The notes under the pieces were generated by a model. The model made no database searches. It was given only the letters and a program-made list of their open reading frames with translations, and was not told where the DNA came from. From assembly GCA_013390605.1 (NCBI GenBank), contig JACAUB010000001.1, positions 68,152 to 127,976 of the forward strand: a stretch of DNA of 59,825 nucleotides, written 5' to 3'. Both the position numbers and the translations under genes were made by a program. Positions 8,350 to 17,561 of the stretch are shown here, piece after piece (the first letter of the stretch is position 1; each line of letters starts with the position of its first letter). The DNA is from Bacteroidota bacterium. GTDB lineage: Bacteria > Bacteroidota > Bacteroidia > Bacteroidales > Cfx3-03.

Positions 8350-10971
8350 TTAGTCAATAGATTGATTAATTGAGAAGTGGAAATGTCCTTTATTCGCACT
8401 TGGTGATCCTGGAATAGCATCAAATCCGTAACCCCAATCAAGTCCTAACATTCCAAACATTGGTAAGAAAACACGTACACCAAGACCAGCCGATCGCTTA
8501 ACATCAAAAGGATTGAAGTATTTAAACTTTTCCCAAGAGTTACCAGCCTCAAGAAATGCCATTACATAGATTGTAGAGCTTGGATTTAAAGATAATGGGT
8601 AACGAAGTTCAGCTGTTGCCTTTTCGTAAATTGTACCACCAACTTCTTTATTGTATTGATCTCTTGTCTTGGGTGTCATTGATTCATTTTCGTATCCTCT
8701 AAATCCAATAATTTCACGACCATCATAATTAGCGTACTGAGTCATACCATCACCACCCATATAGTATCTTTCGAAAGGAGTAACGCCAATTGTGCTGTTG
8801 TAGTTACCCAGGAAAGCATGACGTGTACGAATCGAAAGAACCAGATTCTTATAAAGTTCTTTGTACCATGAGGTGCTGAACTTCCATTTATGGTACTCTA
8901 TCCATTGGAATTTATTATCATCCGTCATTGAAGAGTAATCCTTATTTGAAAACATTGAATAAGGAGGTGTTAATTTAATATCGAGTGATACATCTGACCC
9001 GCTACGAGGATATAAAGGAAAGTCAGTCGATGAACGTGCAAAGTTAAGTTCATAACAGAAGTTATAATACTTACCATTACCATCGCCCACAGGAATTAAA
9101 CTTGCATAGTTCTTCAGATTATAAAACTGGAGATTGATCGATTGTGATAATTGGAAATAGTCATCAGGCCATTGTAATCTTTTTCCTAATCCAACCGTTA
9201 ATGACTGGTTGATGAAGGATTGATAAGTAGATTCTGATTTTGCTACACCATTATTAAAAGCATAGTGCGAATATGAAACACTAAATGCATTAGGTCGTTT
9301 ACCACCAAGCCAGGGTTCAGAGAATGAAACACTGTAACTTATATATCCTGCTCCATAAGACTGAAGACGTAGACTAAGTTTCTGCCCATCTCCTGTTGGT
9401 ACCGGACGATAAGAGCTCAGGTTAAATAGATTTCGAGCTGAGAAGTTATTAAACGATAGTCCTAGGGTTCCAATAAGTCGATTATAACCCCAACCTCCTG
9501 ATAACTCAATCTGATCTGAAGATGTTTCTTCAACTTTCCAGTTTATGTCAACGGTTCCATTTGGCTCATTGGGTACCATATCTGGTGTGATCTTTTCCTG
9601 ATTGAAATATTTTAACTGACCAATTTCACGGATGGTACGTACTAGAGCTTCACGACTGTATAACTGACCAGGACGAGTTCTCATTTCTCGTAGAACAACA
9701 TGGTCGTTTGTTCGGGTATTTCCAGCAATAGTAATTTTATTGATAGTAGCCTGTTTCCCTTCTTGAACTCTCATTTCAATATCAATCGTATCATTGTTGA
9801 TATGAGTTTCAATTGGAATAATTCTGGAAAATAGGTATCCATGATCTTGATACAACGCGCTTACATCATCTCCATTGGGATTATAAGTAATATTTTTCTC
9901 TAACTGCTTAAGGTTATATACGTCACCTTTTTTTATCCCTAGAACTGAACTCAAAAATGGTGAAGGATAAATTGTATTACCAACCCAATTGATATTTCCG
10001 AAATAATACTTAGGACCTTCAATAACATTCATCGTTAGGTTGATCGTATTATCACCATTTTTAGAAATGCTATCTTTAACCAATTTAGCATCACGATATC
10101 CTAACTCATTATATTTTTCTATAATCTTAATTCTATCTTCAATAAATTTCTCTGGAATATATTTAGATGCTTTTAAGAAGGTGAATTTGAAATTATTATC
10201 AACAGCATCACTAATGGATTCAGTAAATTTCTTGATTTTAAATGTTGGAAGATAGGTGATGGAGTTTACTACCACCTCGTCAAGAAATCCAAAGGGCCTT
10301 AATTTGCCACGTTCTTTGGTCTCTTTTAATGATCCTTTTAGCTTGTTTGCGCTAACCTCTTTGTTCCCAATGATAATGATCTCACGAATCTTGACCTTAC
10401 TGTTTTTCTTGATATTAAAAGTAAGGTTATTGTAATTCTCTTTTGTCTTATCGGGAGTTTGTTGAATATCTACACTTACATTTAAGAAACCCTTTTCATT
10501 ATAATGTTTTAAAATGGTGTTGCGTGCACGTACCAAAAGGTTCTCAGTGATTACATCACCGGGAATCAACTTGATTTTATCTTTCATATCATCACCTTCG
10601 GTCTTTCTAATTCCATTAAAGAAAAATTTTGAAAGGCGTGGACGTTCTACTAACTCGATTTCTAAAAATACTTTATCTCCAACAACCTTTGTTCCAAAAA
10701 TTTTGACATTTTCGAAAAAGTTTTGTTCCCATAATTTCTGGATAGCCTTGCTGATAGGATCGCCGGGAATCTCAATTTTATCGCCTACAGCAAGACCGGT
10801 AATGTTGATCAGAACTGATTCGTCCAGGTGCTTAACCCCAGAAATAGTTATTCCACCAATTTCATAAACCTTAGGAGTTGAAAGATCGAGTGTTGAATCT
10901 GCAACTTGAGCTTTGATGCCAAGGCAGAGTAAAACTAATGCAAGTGTGGCAAGTAATTTCTTCAAAATCAT
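8350..10971 (-). CDS. bamA: Outer-membrane protein assembly factor BamA
   Basis: 873 residues. A signal peptide (1-21) is followed by five POTRA-like repeats (about 35-460; for instance ITISGVKHLDESVL, KITIAGNTRTNDHVVLREMRTRPGQLY) and a C-terminal Omp85 barrel (about 490-873) with the L6-loop motif DGREIIGFRGYE, the VRGF/Y-type signature. Catalyses folding and insertion of beta-barrel proteins into the outer membrane. The ATG overlaps the uppS stop by one base (TAATG), which points to translational coupling, and two skp genes follow. This gene order is typical of Bacteroidota. Confidence 0.95.
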   Translation of the reverse strand: MILKKLLATLALVLLCLGIKAQVADSTLDLSTPKVYEIGGITISGVKHLDESVLINITGLAVGDKIEIPGDPISKAIQKLWEQNFFENVKIFGTKVVGDKVFLEIELVERPRLSKFFFNGIRKTEGDDMKDKIKLIPGDVITENLLVRARNTILKHYNEKGFLNVSVDIQQTPDKTKENYNNLTFNIKKNSKVKIREIIIIGNKEVSANKLKGSLKETKERGKLRPFGFLDEVVVNSITYLPTFKIKKFTESISDAVDNNFKFTFLKASKYIPEKFIEDRIKIIEKYNELGYRDAKLVKDSISKNGDNTINLTMNVIEGPKYYFGNINWVGNTIYPSPFLSSVLGIKKGDVYNLKQLEKNITYNPNGDDVSALYQDHGYLFSRIIPIETHINNDTIDIEMRVQEGKQATINKITIAGNTRTNDHVVLREMRTRPGQLYSREALVRTIREIGQLKYFNQEKITPDMVPNEPNGTVDINWKVEETSSDQIELSGGWGYNRLIGTLGLSFNNFSARNLFNLSSYRPVPTGDGQKLSLRLQSYGAGYISYSVSFSEPWLGGKRPNAFSVSYSHYAFNNGVAKSESTYQSFINQSLTVGLGKRLQWPDDYFQLSQSINLQFYNLKNYASLIPVGDGNGKYYNFCYELNFARSSTDFPLYPRSGSDVSLDIKLTPPYSMFSNKDYSSMTDDNKFQWIEYHKWKFSTSWYKELYKNLVLSIRTRHAFLGNYNSTIGVTPFERYYMGGDGMTQYANYDGREIIGFRGYENESMTPKTRDQYNKEVGGTIYEKATAELRYPLSLNPSSTIYVMAFLEAGNSWEKFKYFNPFDVKRSAGLGVRVFLPMFGMLGLDWGYGFDAIPGSPSANKGHFHFSINQSID

Positions 10972-11723
10972 TATTTAATGCAGGGATTAAGTTGTTCACT
11001 AATCTTTCCAAAGCGACGCTCGCGATGTTGGAAATCGTAAATAGCCTCGTACAGGTGTTCTTTTCTGAAATCAGGCCAAAGAACAGGTGTAAAATAAAGC
11101 TCGGAGTAGGCAATTTGCCATAATAGAAAATTACTGATCCTATATTCTCCACTTGTGCGGATAAGTAGTTCAGGATCAGGAATTAGTTTTGTTGTTAGCA
11201 TAGAAGTCATCAGATCTTGATTTATATCATCAGGATTTAAACTGCCCTCTTTGACCAACTGTGCAATTTTTTTCGTAGCTTCGGTAATCTCCCATCGAGA
11301 ACTATAGCTAAGAGCTAAAAACATCTCCATTCGGTCATTTCCGCTTGTATTATCAATTGTCTCTTGTAATTGCTTACGACATTGTGGGTCTAGCTGAGTC
11401 AGATCACCAATAGCTCCAAGTTTGATTTTATTATCCATCAAGGTCTTGGTTTCTTTATTAAGTGTTTTTACGAGCAAATTCATGAGCGCATCGACCTCCA
11501 TTTTCGGACGGTTCCAGTTTTCAGTTGAAAAAGCGTATAATGTTAAGTACTTAATTCCAATTTCCGCACAAGCCTCAGCTGTTTCACGTACTGCTGTGAC
11601 ACCACTTTCATGACCGAACACTCTCAGTTTACCTCTCTGCTTTGCCCATCTACCATTGCCGTCCATTATTACGGCAATATGTTTTGGCAATCGTTTTGGG
11701 TCAATTTTTTCTTTGAAACTCAT
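10971..11723 (-). CDS. uppS: Isoprenyl transferase (undecaprenyl diphosphate synthase)
   Basis: 250 residues. It has the cis-prenyltransferase motifs: IAVIMDGNGRWAKQRG with the Mg-binding Asp, GHESGVTAVRE, LTLYAFSTENWNRP, and the C-terminal pair RTSGEYRISNFLLWQIAYSEL and FRKEHLYEAIYDFQHRERRFG. Condenses isopentenyl-PP onto farnesyl-PP to give the C55 carrier for peptidoglycan and LPS O-units. It is cotranscribed with bamA, whose start overlaps its stop. Confidence 0.95.
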   Translation of the reverse strand: MSFKEKIDPKRLPKHIAVIMDGNGRWAKQRGKLRVFGHESGVTAVRETAEACAEIGIKYLTLYAFSTENWNRPKMEVDALMNLLVKTLNKETKTLMDNKIKLGAIGDLTQLDPQCRKQLQETIDNTSGNDRMEMFLALSYSSRWEITEATKKIAQLVKEGSLNPDDINQDLMTSMLTTKLIPDPELLIRTSGEYRISNFLLWQIAYSELYFTPVLWPDFRKEHLYEAIYDFQHRERRFGKISEQLNPCIK

Positions 11724-11790
11724 TGTTGGAAATTATGAGCTAAATAATGAATAAATGCTTGATTATTAAAATGATTTTTGTTAATGTTTG

Positions 11791-12552
11791 TTAATGCCTT
11801 TTGAACTCGTCACAGCTATTATTATTAAATATATTTAATCGTATAGCAATCCAAAATCCTGCAAAGGCATACCAATCGTTCGCTGTCGAAACTCTTATCC
11901 CTTGTTGATAAACATTATCCAATTTATCGGCATTCTTGCCAAAAGGTTTTCTCAATCCCCATTCTAATCCCATACTTACATTCTCAAATGGATTATACTT
12001 AATCCCTAATCCAAATGGAATATTAGGTAGGGGTAATGATTTATTAACATTGTCTTGAGGATTATCTACTATTGGATTTTTTGGATCAACAGTAAAAGTC
12101 GTGACGTCTTGAATATCTCCTGACGCAAGGGTTACGTATGGGTTATTACTGTTACTGACTTTAAAGGATGAGTAACCGATCCCGGCAAAAATATAAGGAC
12201 TGATAGAATGATCATCTCCATCAACTTTAAATTCATAAAAACTAACTTCAAGTTGCGCAGAACCTTCAACCAAAGTAGAATTAAAATACAGACCTCTGTC
12301 AGGTTGAAATTTTGAAAACTTGTCAGCTCCCTGAAATTGGGTAAATGTAAGACCTGCTTTTATTGCAATTCTGGGATTAAAGTTGTACCGGTATAGGGCG
12401 CCATAAGCTGGTAGTGGCTTATTGAAAGGCTTTCCAGGATTTAAGTCGCCTGTATAATAAGAGCTTCCAATAAATATACCCACATCACTCCGTTGAGCAA
12501 AAGCTGCTCCAGAGAAAAGTAGTATCAGAATGGCCGTTATCAGTTTTTTCAT
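11791..12552 (-). CDS. Outer-membrane beta-barrel protein, DUF6089-like
   Basis: 253 residues with a signal peptide (1-19, MKKLITAILILLFSGAAFAQ). The mature part begins SDVGIFIGSSYYTGDLNP and has alternating aromatic strands (YGALYRYNFNPRIAIKAGL, GVGLGIKYN-type strands near GLGIKYNPFENVSMGLEWG). This fits the DUF6089 small-barrel family common in Bacteroidota, often found near uppS and bamA. It lacks a C-terminal Phe and ends in CDEFKRH. The role is unknown; the neighbourhood suggests envelope biogenesis. Confidence 0.8.
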   Translation of the reverse strand: MKKLITAILILLFSGAAFAQRSDVGIFIGSSYYTGDLNPGKPFNKPLPAYGALYRYNFNPRIAIKAGLTFTQFQGADKFSKFQPDRGLYFNSTLVEGSAQLEVSFYEFKVDGDDHSISPYIFAGIGYSSFKVSNSNNPYVTLASGDIQDVTTFTVDPKNPIVDNPQDNVNKSLPLPNIPFGLGIKYNPFENVSMGLEWGLRKPFGKNADKLDNVYQQGIRVSTANDWYAFAGFWIAIRLNIFNNNSCDEFKRH

Positions 12553-12710
12553 TCGTAATGAAATATATTTAAGTCTTCAAGTTTTATATAGCTATCCAAA
12601 TTTCCTCAACTTATAAGGAATTTTGTCTCTGCTATTTCCCTAACTTATTCAGGTTGTAAAATTAACAAAAAAAACCGTTTGGATTGCGGCTAACTTCAAC
12701 ACGGATAAAC

Positions 12711-13604
12711 TTAGTTGCGAATATCGCTTCCCCACAATAATTTTTTCCGAATCGTAGAGAAAAAATTATCAGTGGATATTTGTAATAGATTGATATTGAA
12801 TAGCTCTTTTCGTATAACTAATTCAAGAGGGACATCGAATAATTTTGATCTGCTATCCAGTCCTACAAAATATTCTTTTTCTCTTCCTTCAACCAGTATT
12901 CTTATTACGCTTGTATCAGGTATAACGATGGGGCGTACTGTAAGATTGTGTGAGGCGATAGGAGTTATTACAAAACTTTGCGAGTCTGGACAAATAATCG
13001 GACCATTACACGAAAGTGAATAGCCTGTTGAACCCGTGGGTGTCGATACAATAAGTCCATCTGCCCAATATGAGTTTAAAAATTGATCGTTAACCCAAAC
13101 TTTGAGGGTAATCATTGAAGAGTTCTCTTTTTTATGTATTGATACTTCATTAAGAGCAAAGTTTAGATTGCCAAAACTATTTTCGGAATCTTCCAGATTT
13201 AAAAGTGAACGATGATCTAGTTTGAAATCTTTTTTAATAATTGATACTACAACTTCTTGAATTTTATCTTTTTGAATACTAGCAAGAAATCCCATTCTAC
13301 CCAGATTGATTCCAATAATAGGTATTTGTGAATCGCGAACAAGCGTGATTGTGTCGAGAAGAGATCCGTCTCCTCCCAGTGAAAAGAGAAAGTTAACATT
13401 ATCTTTTATCTCTTCATAGGTTGAAAAAAGTTCAATTTCTGTTTCCAGATAAAAATCAACGACCTCCCTGATCTTTTTAATATATGATTGAAGAAAGATT
13501 ACCTCACCATGGTGTTTTTGCAATAACGTAATTAGTTCTTGCAAATAGGGGAGGTGTTCTTTATTAAATGCTTTTCCTGAAATTGCGAATCTTAAGTTCT
13601 TCAT
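12711..13604 (-). CDS. nadK: NAD kinase
   Basis: 297 residues. The diagnostic LFSLGGDGSLLDTI motif (GGDG) and the GINLGRMGFLA turn (NxGxxGFL) are present, with the second conserved block PTGSTGYSLSCNGPIICPDS. Phosphorylates NAD to NADP with ATP or polyphosphate in the cytosol. It follows the small Omp85 gene by 12 nt and is in the same operon as the CBS protein. Confidence 0.94.
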   Translation of the reverse strand: MKNLRFAISGKAFNKEHLPYLQELITLLQKHHGEVIFLQSYIKKIREVVDFYLETEIELFSTYEEIKDNVNFLFSLGGDGSLLDTITLVRDSQIPIIGINLGRMGFLASIQKDKIQEVVVSIIKKDFKLDHRSLLNLEDSENSFGNLNFALNEVSIHKKENSSMITLKVWVNDQFLNSYWADGLIVSTPTGSTGYSLSCNGPIICPDSQSFVITPIASHNLTVRPIVIPDTSVIRILVEGREKEYFVGLDSRSKLFDVPLELVIRKELFNINLLQISTDNFFSTIRKKLLWGSDIRN

Positions 13605-13616
13605 ATTGTCAAATTA

Positions 13617-15095
13617 TTACAGGGAAGTTTCAAAATGAATAAATAATCCTCCCTTTCCATAATGATTTACAGTGTACTCAAGCCGTAAAACTTTATCGTA
13701 ATATGTTACAAAATCTACGCCTGCACCATATCCTCTCAATAGTGTATTTTGTAGCCTATTATTTAATAAAGGACCATTTAAAGGTTCAACCATGGTTTTA
13801 TTAGTTGAGAAAACATAACCCATATCTGCAAAGATATTGAAATAGACTGCATAATGAATTTTGTCAAATTTTTCAGAACCCGTTATCCCTAAATTTCTAA
13901 TAGTGGGTTTCAATACATTATATTTTATATTACTTCTTCCTAAGATATATCGTCCTCCATCAATTACATAATCTTCATACCCTCTTACATAATCGCGTTT
14001 GTAGCCAAGACCCTGATCCAAAAAATAGGGGAGTTTCTTGTTTGATGAAACTTTAAAAGTGGAGCCTACCGACCATGACCATCTGGAATCGATCTTTTCT
14101 GCAACCATTAAATTATTCTTGATAAAAAGATTGGAATAAGAATCGTTGTTAGAGTAAAATCCATTTTGTGCGGCTAACTCAACATCTGTAAAAAAACCTC
14201 TTAAAGGATAAGCCTTATTATCGCGATGATCGTTTCTGTAGAGTAAAGTAGATTGAATAAAATTCAGGCTATTTGATGAAGCTGGCGCATATAAACTGTT
14301 TAGTTCATTTAATTTAGTGGAATAACTATAGCGATTAGCTGCCAATGTGAATGCCCATGTATAAAATATGGATGGGCGATAATCAATTGTAGATGAATAA
14401 GTGTAGTTTTTTAACATATAATTCTCACCTCTGTAATAAAGGGGCTTATCATTTGCAGTCTGATATGCAACCTCATGGTTTTGCGTTAGAGCAGCCATGA
14501 AAGTTAAACCGATTGTCTGTTTCTGATTTATGTAAGGGAAATCATAAAGGATTCGATAACGTTCATCATAACCAAACCGGATCAGTAGATTTAACGATTC
14601 CATTCGCCCTCTAAGATTACTCCACTTTAAGAAACCACCATAATTTACACGTCGCCAATCTTTATGATTCAACCAACTATTGAAGTTCCGGTCAGCAATT
14701 TCGAAGATTGGGAATGGAAAAAGATACCAGCGTTCAATCATTTTAACTTTTACATTCAATTTGCCATTTTTTTCTGAAACGGTATCGATCGTAATAAAAT
14801 TAAAAAGAGCAGTATTTAACAGATTTAATCTACTTTGTTTAAGCTGTTGATCTAGTAGATTTACATCTAAACTATCACCTTGTTTAAATAAAAGCTCTCT
14901 ACTTATAATATGTGGGCGGGTTATTTTATTCCCCTCTAATATGATTTTTCCTATGGTAATCTTCTTTGCAGATGCTCCCTTTGCAGGATCTGTTATGTTT
15001 TGAGTGCTTTCCTGTGCAAATAGTAAAACTGGAACAAGAAGTATGATAATTGCAATTACTATCTTCACGGAGTTATAAGTCGGGTTAAAATACAT
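13617..15095 (-). CDS. Omp85/BamA-TamA-like outer-membrane protein with a short POTRA region
   Basis: 492 residues from ATG 15095. A TTG at 15116 directly after the CBS-gene stop would add seven residues before the signal peptide and is less likely. After the signal peptide (ending LLFAQ) come one POTRA-like unit (about 45-125; KIILEGNKITRPHIISRELLFKQGDSL) and a predicted 16-strand-type barrel with YKRDYVRGYEDYVIDGGRYILGRS, which contains the VRGYE signature of the L6 loop. It is much shorter than BamA (one POTRA, not five). Known relatives insert or transport proteins or lipids. Its client is unknown; it lies between CBS and nadK. Confidence 0.85.
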   Translation of the reverse strand: MYFNPTYNSVKIVIAIIILLVPVLLFAQESTQNITDPAKGASAKKITIGKIILEGNKITRPHIISRELLFKQGDSLDVNLLDQQLKQSRLNLLNTALFNFITIDTVSEKNGKLNVKVKMIERWYLFPFPIFEIADRNFNSWLNHKDWRRVNYGGFLKWSNLRGRMESLNLLIRFGYDERYRILYDFPYINQKQTIGLTFMAALTQNHEVAYQTANDKPLYYRGENYMLKNYTYSSTIDYRPSIFYTWAFTLAANRYSYSTKLNELNSLYAPASSNSLNFIQSTLLYRNDHRDNKAYPLRGFFTDVELAAQNGFYSNNDSYSNLFIKNNLMVAEKIDSRWSWSVGSTFKVSSNKKLPYFLDQGLGYKRDYVRGYEDYVIDGGRYILGRSNIKYNVLKPTIRNLGITGSEKFDKIHYAVYFNIFADMGYVFSTNKTMVEPLNGPLLNNRLQNTLLRGYGAGVDFVTYYDKVLRLEYTVNHYGKGGLFIHFETSL

Positions 15096-15116
15096 TGATA
15101 AAGTGTAATTGACCAA

Positions 15117-15779
15117 TTAGATATTTAAATAATTCATCAATGAATTATATCTGTCTAATAAGTCATCATAATATTCAGCTTCAGCAAATGAGGCTTTAAT
15201 GGTATAATCATAACGATTGAATGTTTGAATTATTGGTCTAATATCCATTTTATTAACCTTTATTGTGAGCTCAATCTTTGTAGTGTCGGGATGCGAGGTG
15301 ATATATAAGCTAAGAATTTTAGCCTCATTTGATTCGATGATCTGTGTTATCTCGCTTAAAGAGTAGTCATTTTGATTTAATTCAAGAACAATAATCCCCC
15401 CCGGATTCTCAATAGCTGCCATCTCCGAGATCGAAGTAACCAAGTCTGAAATAGTGATAACTCCCAGATACTGTCTTGATTCATTTAAAACCGGTAATAA
15501 CGTCAAATGTTGCGATGAAATCGTTTTAATAACATCGTAAAGATGTTGGTTACCAAAAACATACTGTTTTGAGATGGATAATAAATGGTTGCCAACAGGT
15601 TCTTCAAAATCGCTTATTTTATAGATATCTTCTTCTGAAATAAGACCAAGAAAGTCAATATTGTTTACAATAGGCAAATGGGATACTCTATACTCTTCCA
15701 TCCAGCTTAAGGCCTGCAAAGCAGTATCCGAAGTGTGTAGGGGTGCTATATCATTACTAATAAGTTCTTTTGCTATCAT
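15117..15779 (-). CDS. CBS-pair domain protein
   Basis: 220 residues. Two CBS repeats occupy the first half (SHLPIVNNIDFLGLISEEDIY and LTLLPVLNESRQYLGVITISDLV), followed by an ACT-like C-terminal half (about 125-205; GGIIVLELNQNDYSLSEITQII). This AcuB-like layout suggests an adenine-nucleotide or amino-acid sensor. It is the first gene of the CBS-Omp85-nadK run, with a perfect -7 box 78 nt upstream, and is divergent from pdxJ. No enzymatic domain is visible. Confidence 0.85.
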   Translation of the reverse strand: MIAKELISNDIAPLHTSDTALQALSWMEEYRVSHLPIVNNIDFLGLISEEDIYKISDFEEPVGNHLLSISKQYVFGNQHLYDVIKTISSQHLTLLPVLNESRQYLGVITISDLVTSISEMAAIENPGGIIVLELNQNDYSLSEITQIIESNEAKILSLYITSHPDTTKIELTIKVNKMDIRPIIQTFNRYDYTIKASFAEAEYYDDLLDRYNSLMNYLNI

Positions 15780-15856
15780 AGGAAGACGATGTTAACGCTA
15801 AATAATGAACAATTAATTCAGCAGATGGTTTGTTCCGATAACCTCTTCGTTCGTTA

Positions 15857-15864
15857 CAAATATA
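15857..15864 (-). promoter_or_regulatory. -7 promoter box of the CBS-Omp85-nadK unit
   Basis: TATATTTG on the minus strand, an exact TAnnTTTG match, 78 nt before the CBS-gene start. Confidence 0.55.
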
Positions 15865-15917
15865 CAAGTTCCAAGCTTGTTTTTTACTTCTATGTATGAC
15901 TTTTGTAATATTCGAAG

Positions 15918-15925
15918 TAATTTTG
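15918..15925 (+). promoter_or_regulatory. -7 promoter box of pdxJ
   Basis: TAATTTTG on the plus strand, 20 nt before the pdxJ ATG, giving a very short predicted leader. It faces away from the CBS-gene promoter in the same 166-nt gap. Confidence 0.55.
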
Positions 15926-15945
15926 CAGGATAATAATTATTTCTC

Positions 15946-16659
15946 ATGACTAAATTAAGTGTAAACATTAATAAAATAGCAACGCTTCGTAACTCAAGGG
16001 GCGGAAATCTTCCAAGTGTTATAAAAGCTGCTATTGATTGTGAAGGTTTTGGTGCAGAGGGTATTACTGTTCATCCACGTCCTGATGAAAGGCATATTCG
16101 TTATCAGGATGTATTTGATTTAAAACCAATTCTCACTACCGAATTTAATATTGAAGGCAATCCTATTCCTCAATTTATAGATCTTGTTTTAAAAGCTAAA
16201 CCTGCTCAAGTTACATTGGTTCCTGATGCACACGATGCGCTTACATCAAATGCCGGGTGGGATACCATTAAATTTGAGCGTTTTCTGAGGGAAGTAATTG
16301 ATGAGTTTAAACAACACGGTATCCGTACCTCTATCTTTGTCGATCCTATTCCTGAAATGGTTTATAATGCTGCAAAGACTGGAGCTGATCGTATTGAGTT
16401 ATATACCGAAGCATATGCCTATAATTTTATCAAGAATCCAGAGCAGGCTATTACTCCTTTTATTGAAGCAGCAAAGGCTGCTCAAGAAGTTGGACTAGGA
16501 GTTAATGCCGGACATGATTTAAATTTGGATAACCTTCGTTATTTTGCTGATCGCATTCCTAATCTCCTCGAAGTCTCTATTGGCCATGCGCTTATTGTGG
16601 ATGCCCTATACTATGGACTCTCATCAACCATCAGAATGTATCTTAATCAGTTGAGGTAG
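15946..16659 (+). CDS. pdxJ: Pyridoxine 5'-phosphate synthase
   Basis: 237 residues. [52 protein letters not shown] and [15 protein letters not shown] are the conserved PdxJ blocks. Condenses 1-deoxyxylulose 5-phosphate with 3-amino-2-oxopropyl phosphate to pyridoxine 5'-phosphate in de novo vitamin B6 synthesis. It has its own close promoter and an alpha/beta hydrolase 82 nt downstream. The adjacency to nadK across a divergent promoter is common in Bacteroidota. Confidence 0.96.
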   Translation: MTKLSVNINKIATLRNSRGGNLPSVIKAAIDCEGFGAEGITVHPRPDERHIRYQDVFDLKPILTTEFNIEGNPIPQFIDLVLKAKPAQVTLVPDAHDALTSNAGWDTIKFERFLREVIDEFKQHGIRTSIFVDPIPEMVYNAAKTGADRIELYTEAYAYNFIKNPEQAITPFIEAAKAAQEVGLGVNAGHDLNLDNLRYFADRIPNLLEVSIGHALIVDALYYGLSSTIRMYLNQLR

Positions 16660-16741
16660 ATATTATTCTGGCAAAACAAATATGTCTTCTTCTTAACGTT
16701 TTTGTATTTAATGAATATCATCAGCGCAACTCAGTTTGACT

Positions 16742-17500
16742 ATGAAGCTTTTTTTTAGACAGTTTGGCGAAGGAAAGCCTTTTATCATCTTGCATGGGTT
16801 ATTTGGGCTTTCTGATAATTGGGTTAGTATTGCTAAGATTTTGTCTCAAAACTATCGTGTCATTATTCCAGACCTTCGCAATCATGGTCAGTCACCACAT
16901 AGTCCGGTTTTTAATTATGATGCCATGACCTCTGATGTCCTCGAATTGATGGACGAGTTGGATCTGAATCAAGCTGTTATTCTTGGACATTCAATGGGTG
17001 GAAAAGTCGCGATGCAGTTTGCCCTACAAAACCCGGAATTTGTAGAAAAATTGATCGTAGTAGATATGAGTATGCGTCGTTATGATGGACGGCAACTTCA
17101 TTCCGATATTATTCAGGCTATGATGTCTATCGACTTTAATACTATTGAATCTCGTACAGAAGTTAACCGGCAACTCGCTACCACTATTCATGACGAACGA
17201 GTACGTCTTTTTATATTAAAAAATCTTTATCGTAAAACACGTTATCAGCTTGATTGGCGATTAAATTTATCTGATATTAATCAGAATATTGATTATGTTT
17301 TTGATTCTATTTCAAGTAATACACACTATAATGGACCCGCATTATTTATTAAGGGGGAGAAGTCTGATTATATTCAGGATTCGGATCTGCCAAAAATAAT
17401 TCAATATTTTCCTAATGCAACATTTCAAACCGTATCAGGGGCCGGGCATTGGGTGCAGGCCGATAATCCTGAAGGGTTTCTGGAGAAGATAGCCGTTTAA
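16742..17500 (+). CDS. Alpha/beta hydrolase, YbfF-like esterase
   Basis: 252 residues from ATG 16742; an in-frame TTG six nt earlier is less likely. Features: oxyanion strand ILHGLFGLSDNW, PDLRNHGQS, nucleophile elbow GHSMGG, and the catalytic His in GAGHWVQADNPEGF near the end. Closest in pattern to the YbfF family of short acyl esterases. The substrate cannot be told from sequence. It probably shares the pdxJ transcript. Confidence 0.85.
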   Translation: MKLFFRQFGEGKPFIILHGLFGLSDNWVSIAKILSQNYRVIIPDLRNHGQSPHSPVFNYDAMTSDVLELMDELDLNQAVILGHSMGGKVAMQFALQNPEFVEKLIVVDMSMRRYDGRQLHSDIIQAMMSIDFNTIESRTEVNRQLATTIHDERVRLFILKNLYRKTRYQLDWRLNLSDINQNIDYVFDSISSNTHYNGPALFIKGEKSDYIQDSDLPKIIQYFPNATFQTVSGAGHWVQADNPEGFLEKIAV

Positions 17501-17513
17501 AAAAAACAAAGCC

Positions 17514-17535
17514 CCCTTCCGGTTATCCGGAAGGG
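17514..17535. terminator. Bidirectional hairpin terminator
   Basis: Stem CCCTTCCGG/CCGGAAGGG with a TTAT loop, between the convergent hydrolase gene and the toast-rack gene. Confidence 0.75.
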
Positions 17536-17561
17536 AGCCAAACCAACATTCACAAGCACAA

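Noticed and set aside
8256..8441. N-terminal extension of the first skp gene
   Set aside because: The extension overlaps the end of bamA, and the signal peptide begins at ATG 8255.
10514..10867. Plus-strand 117-codon frame
   Set aside because: It is antisense to the POTRA region of bamA and has no supporting signal.
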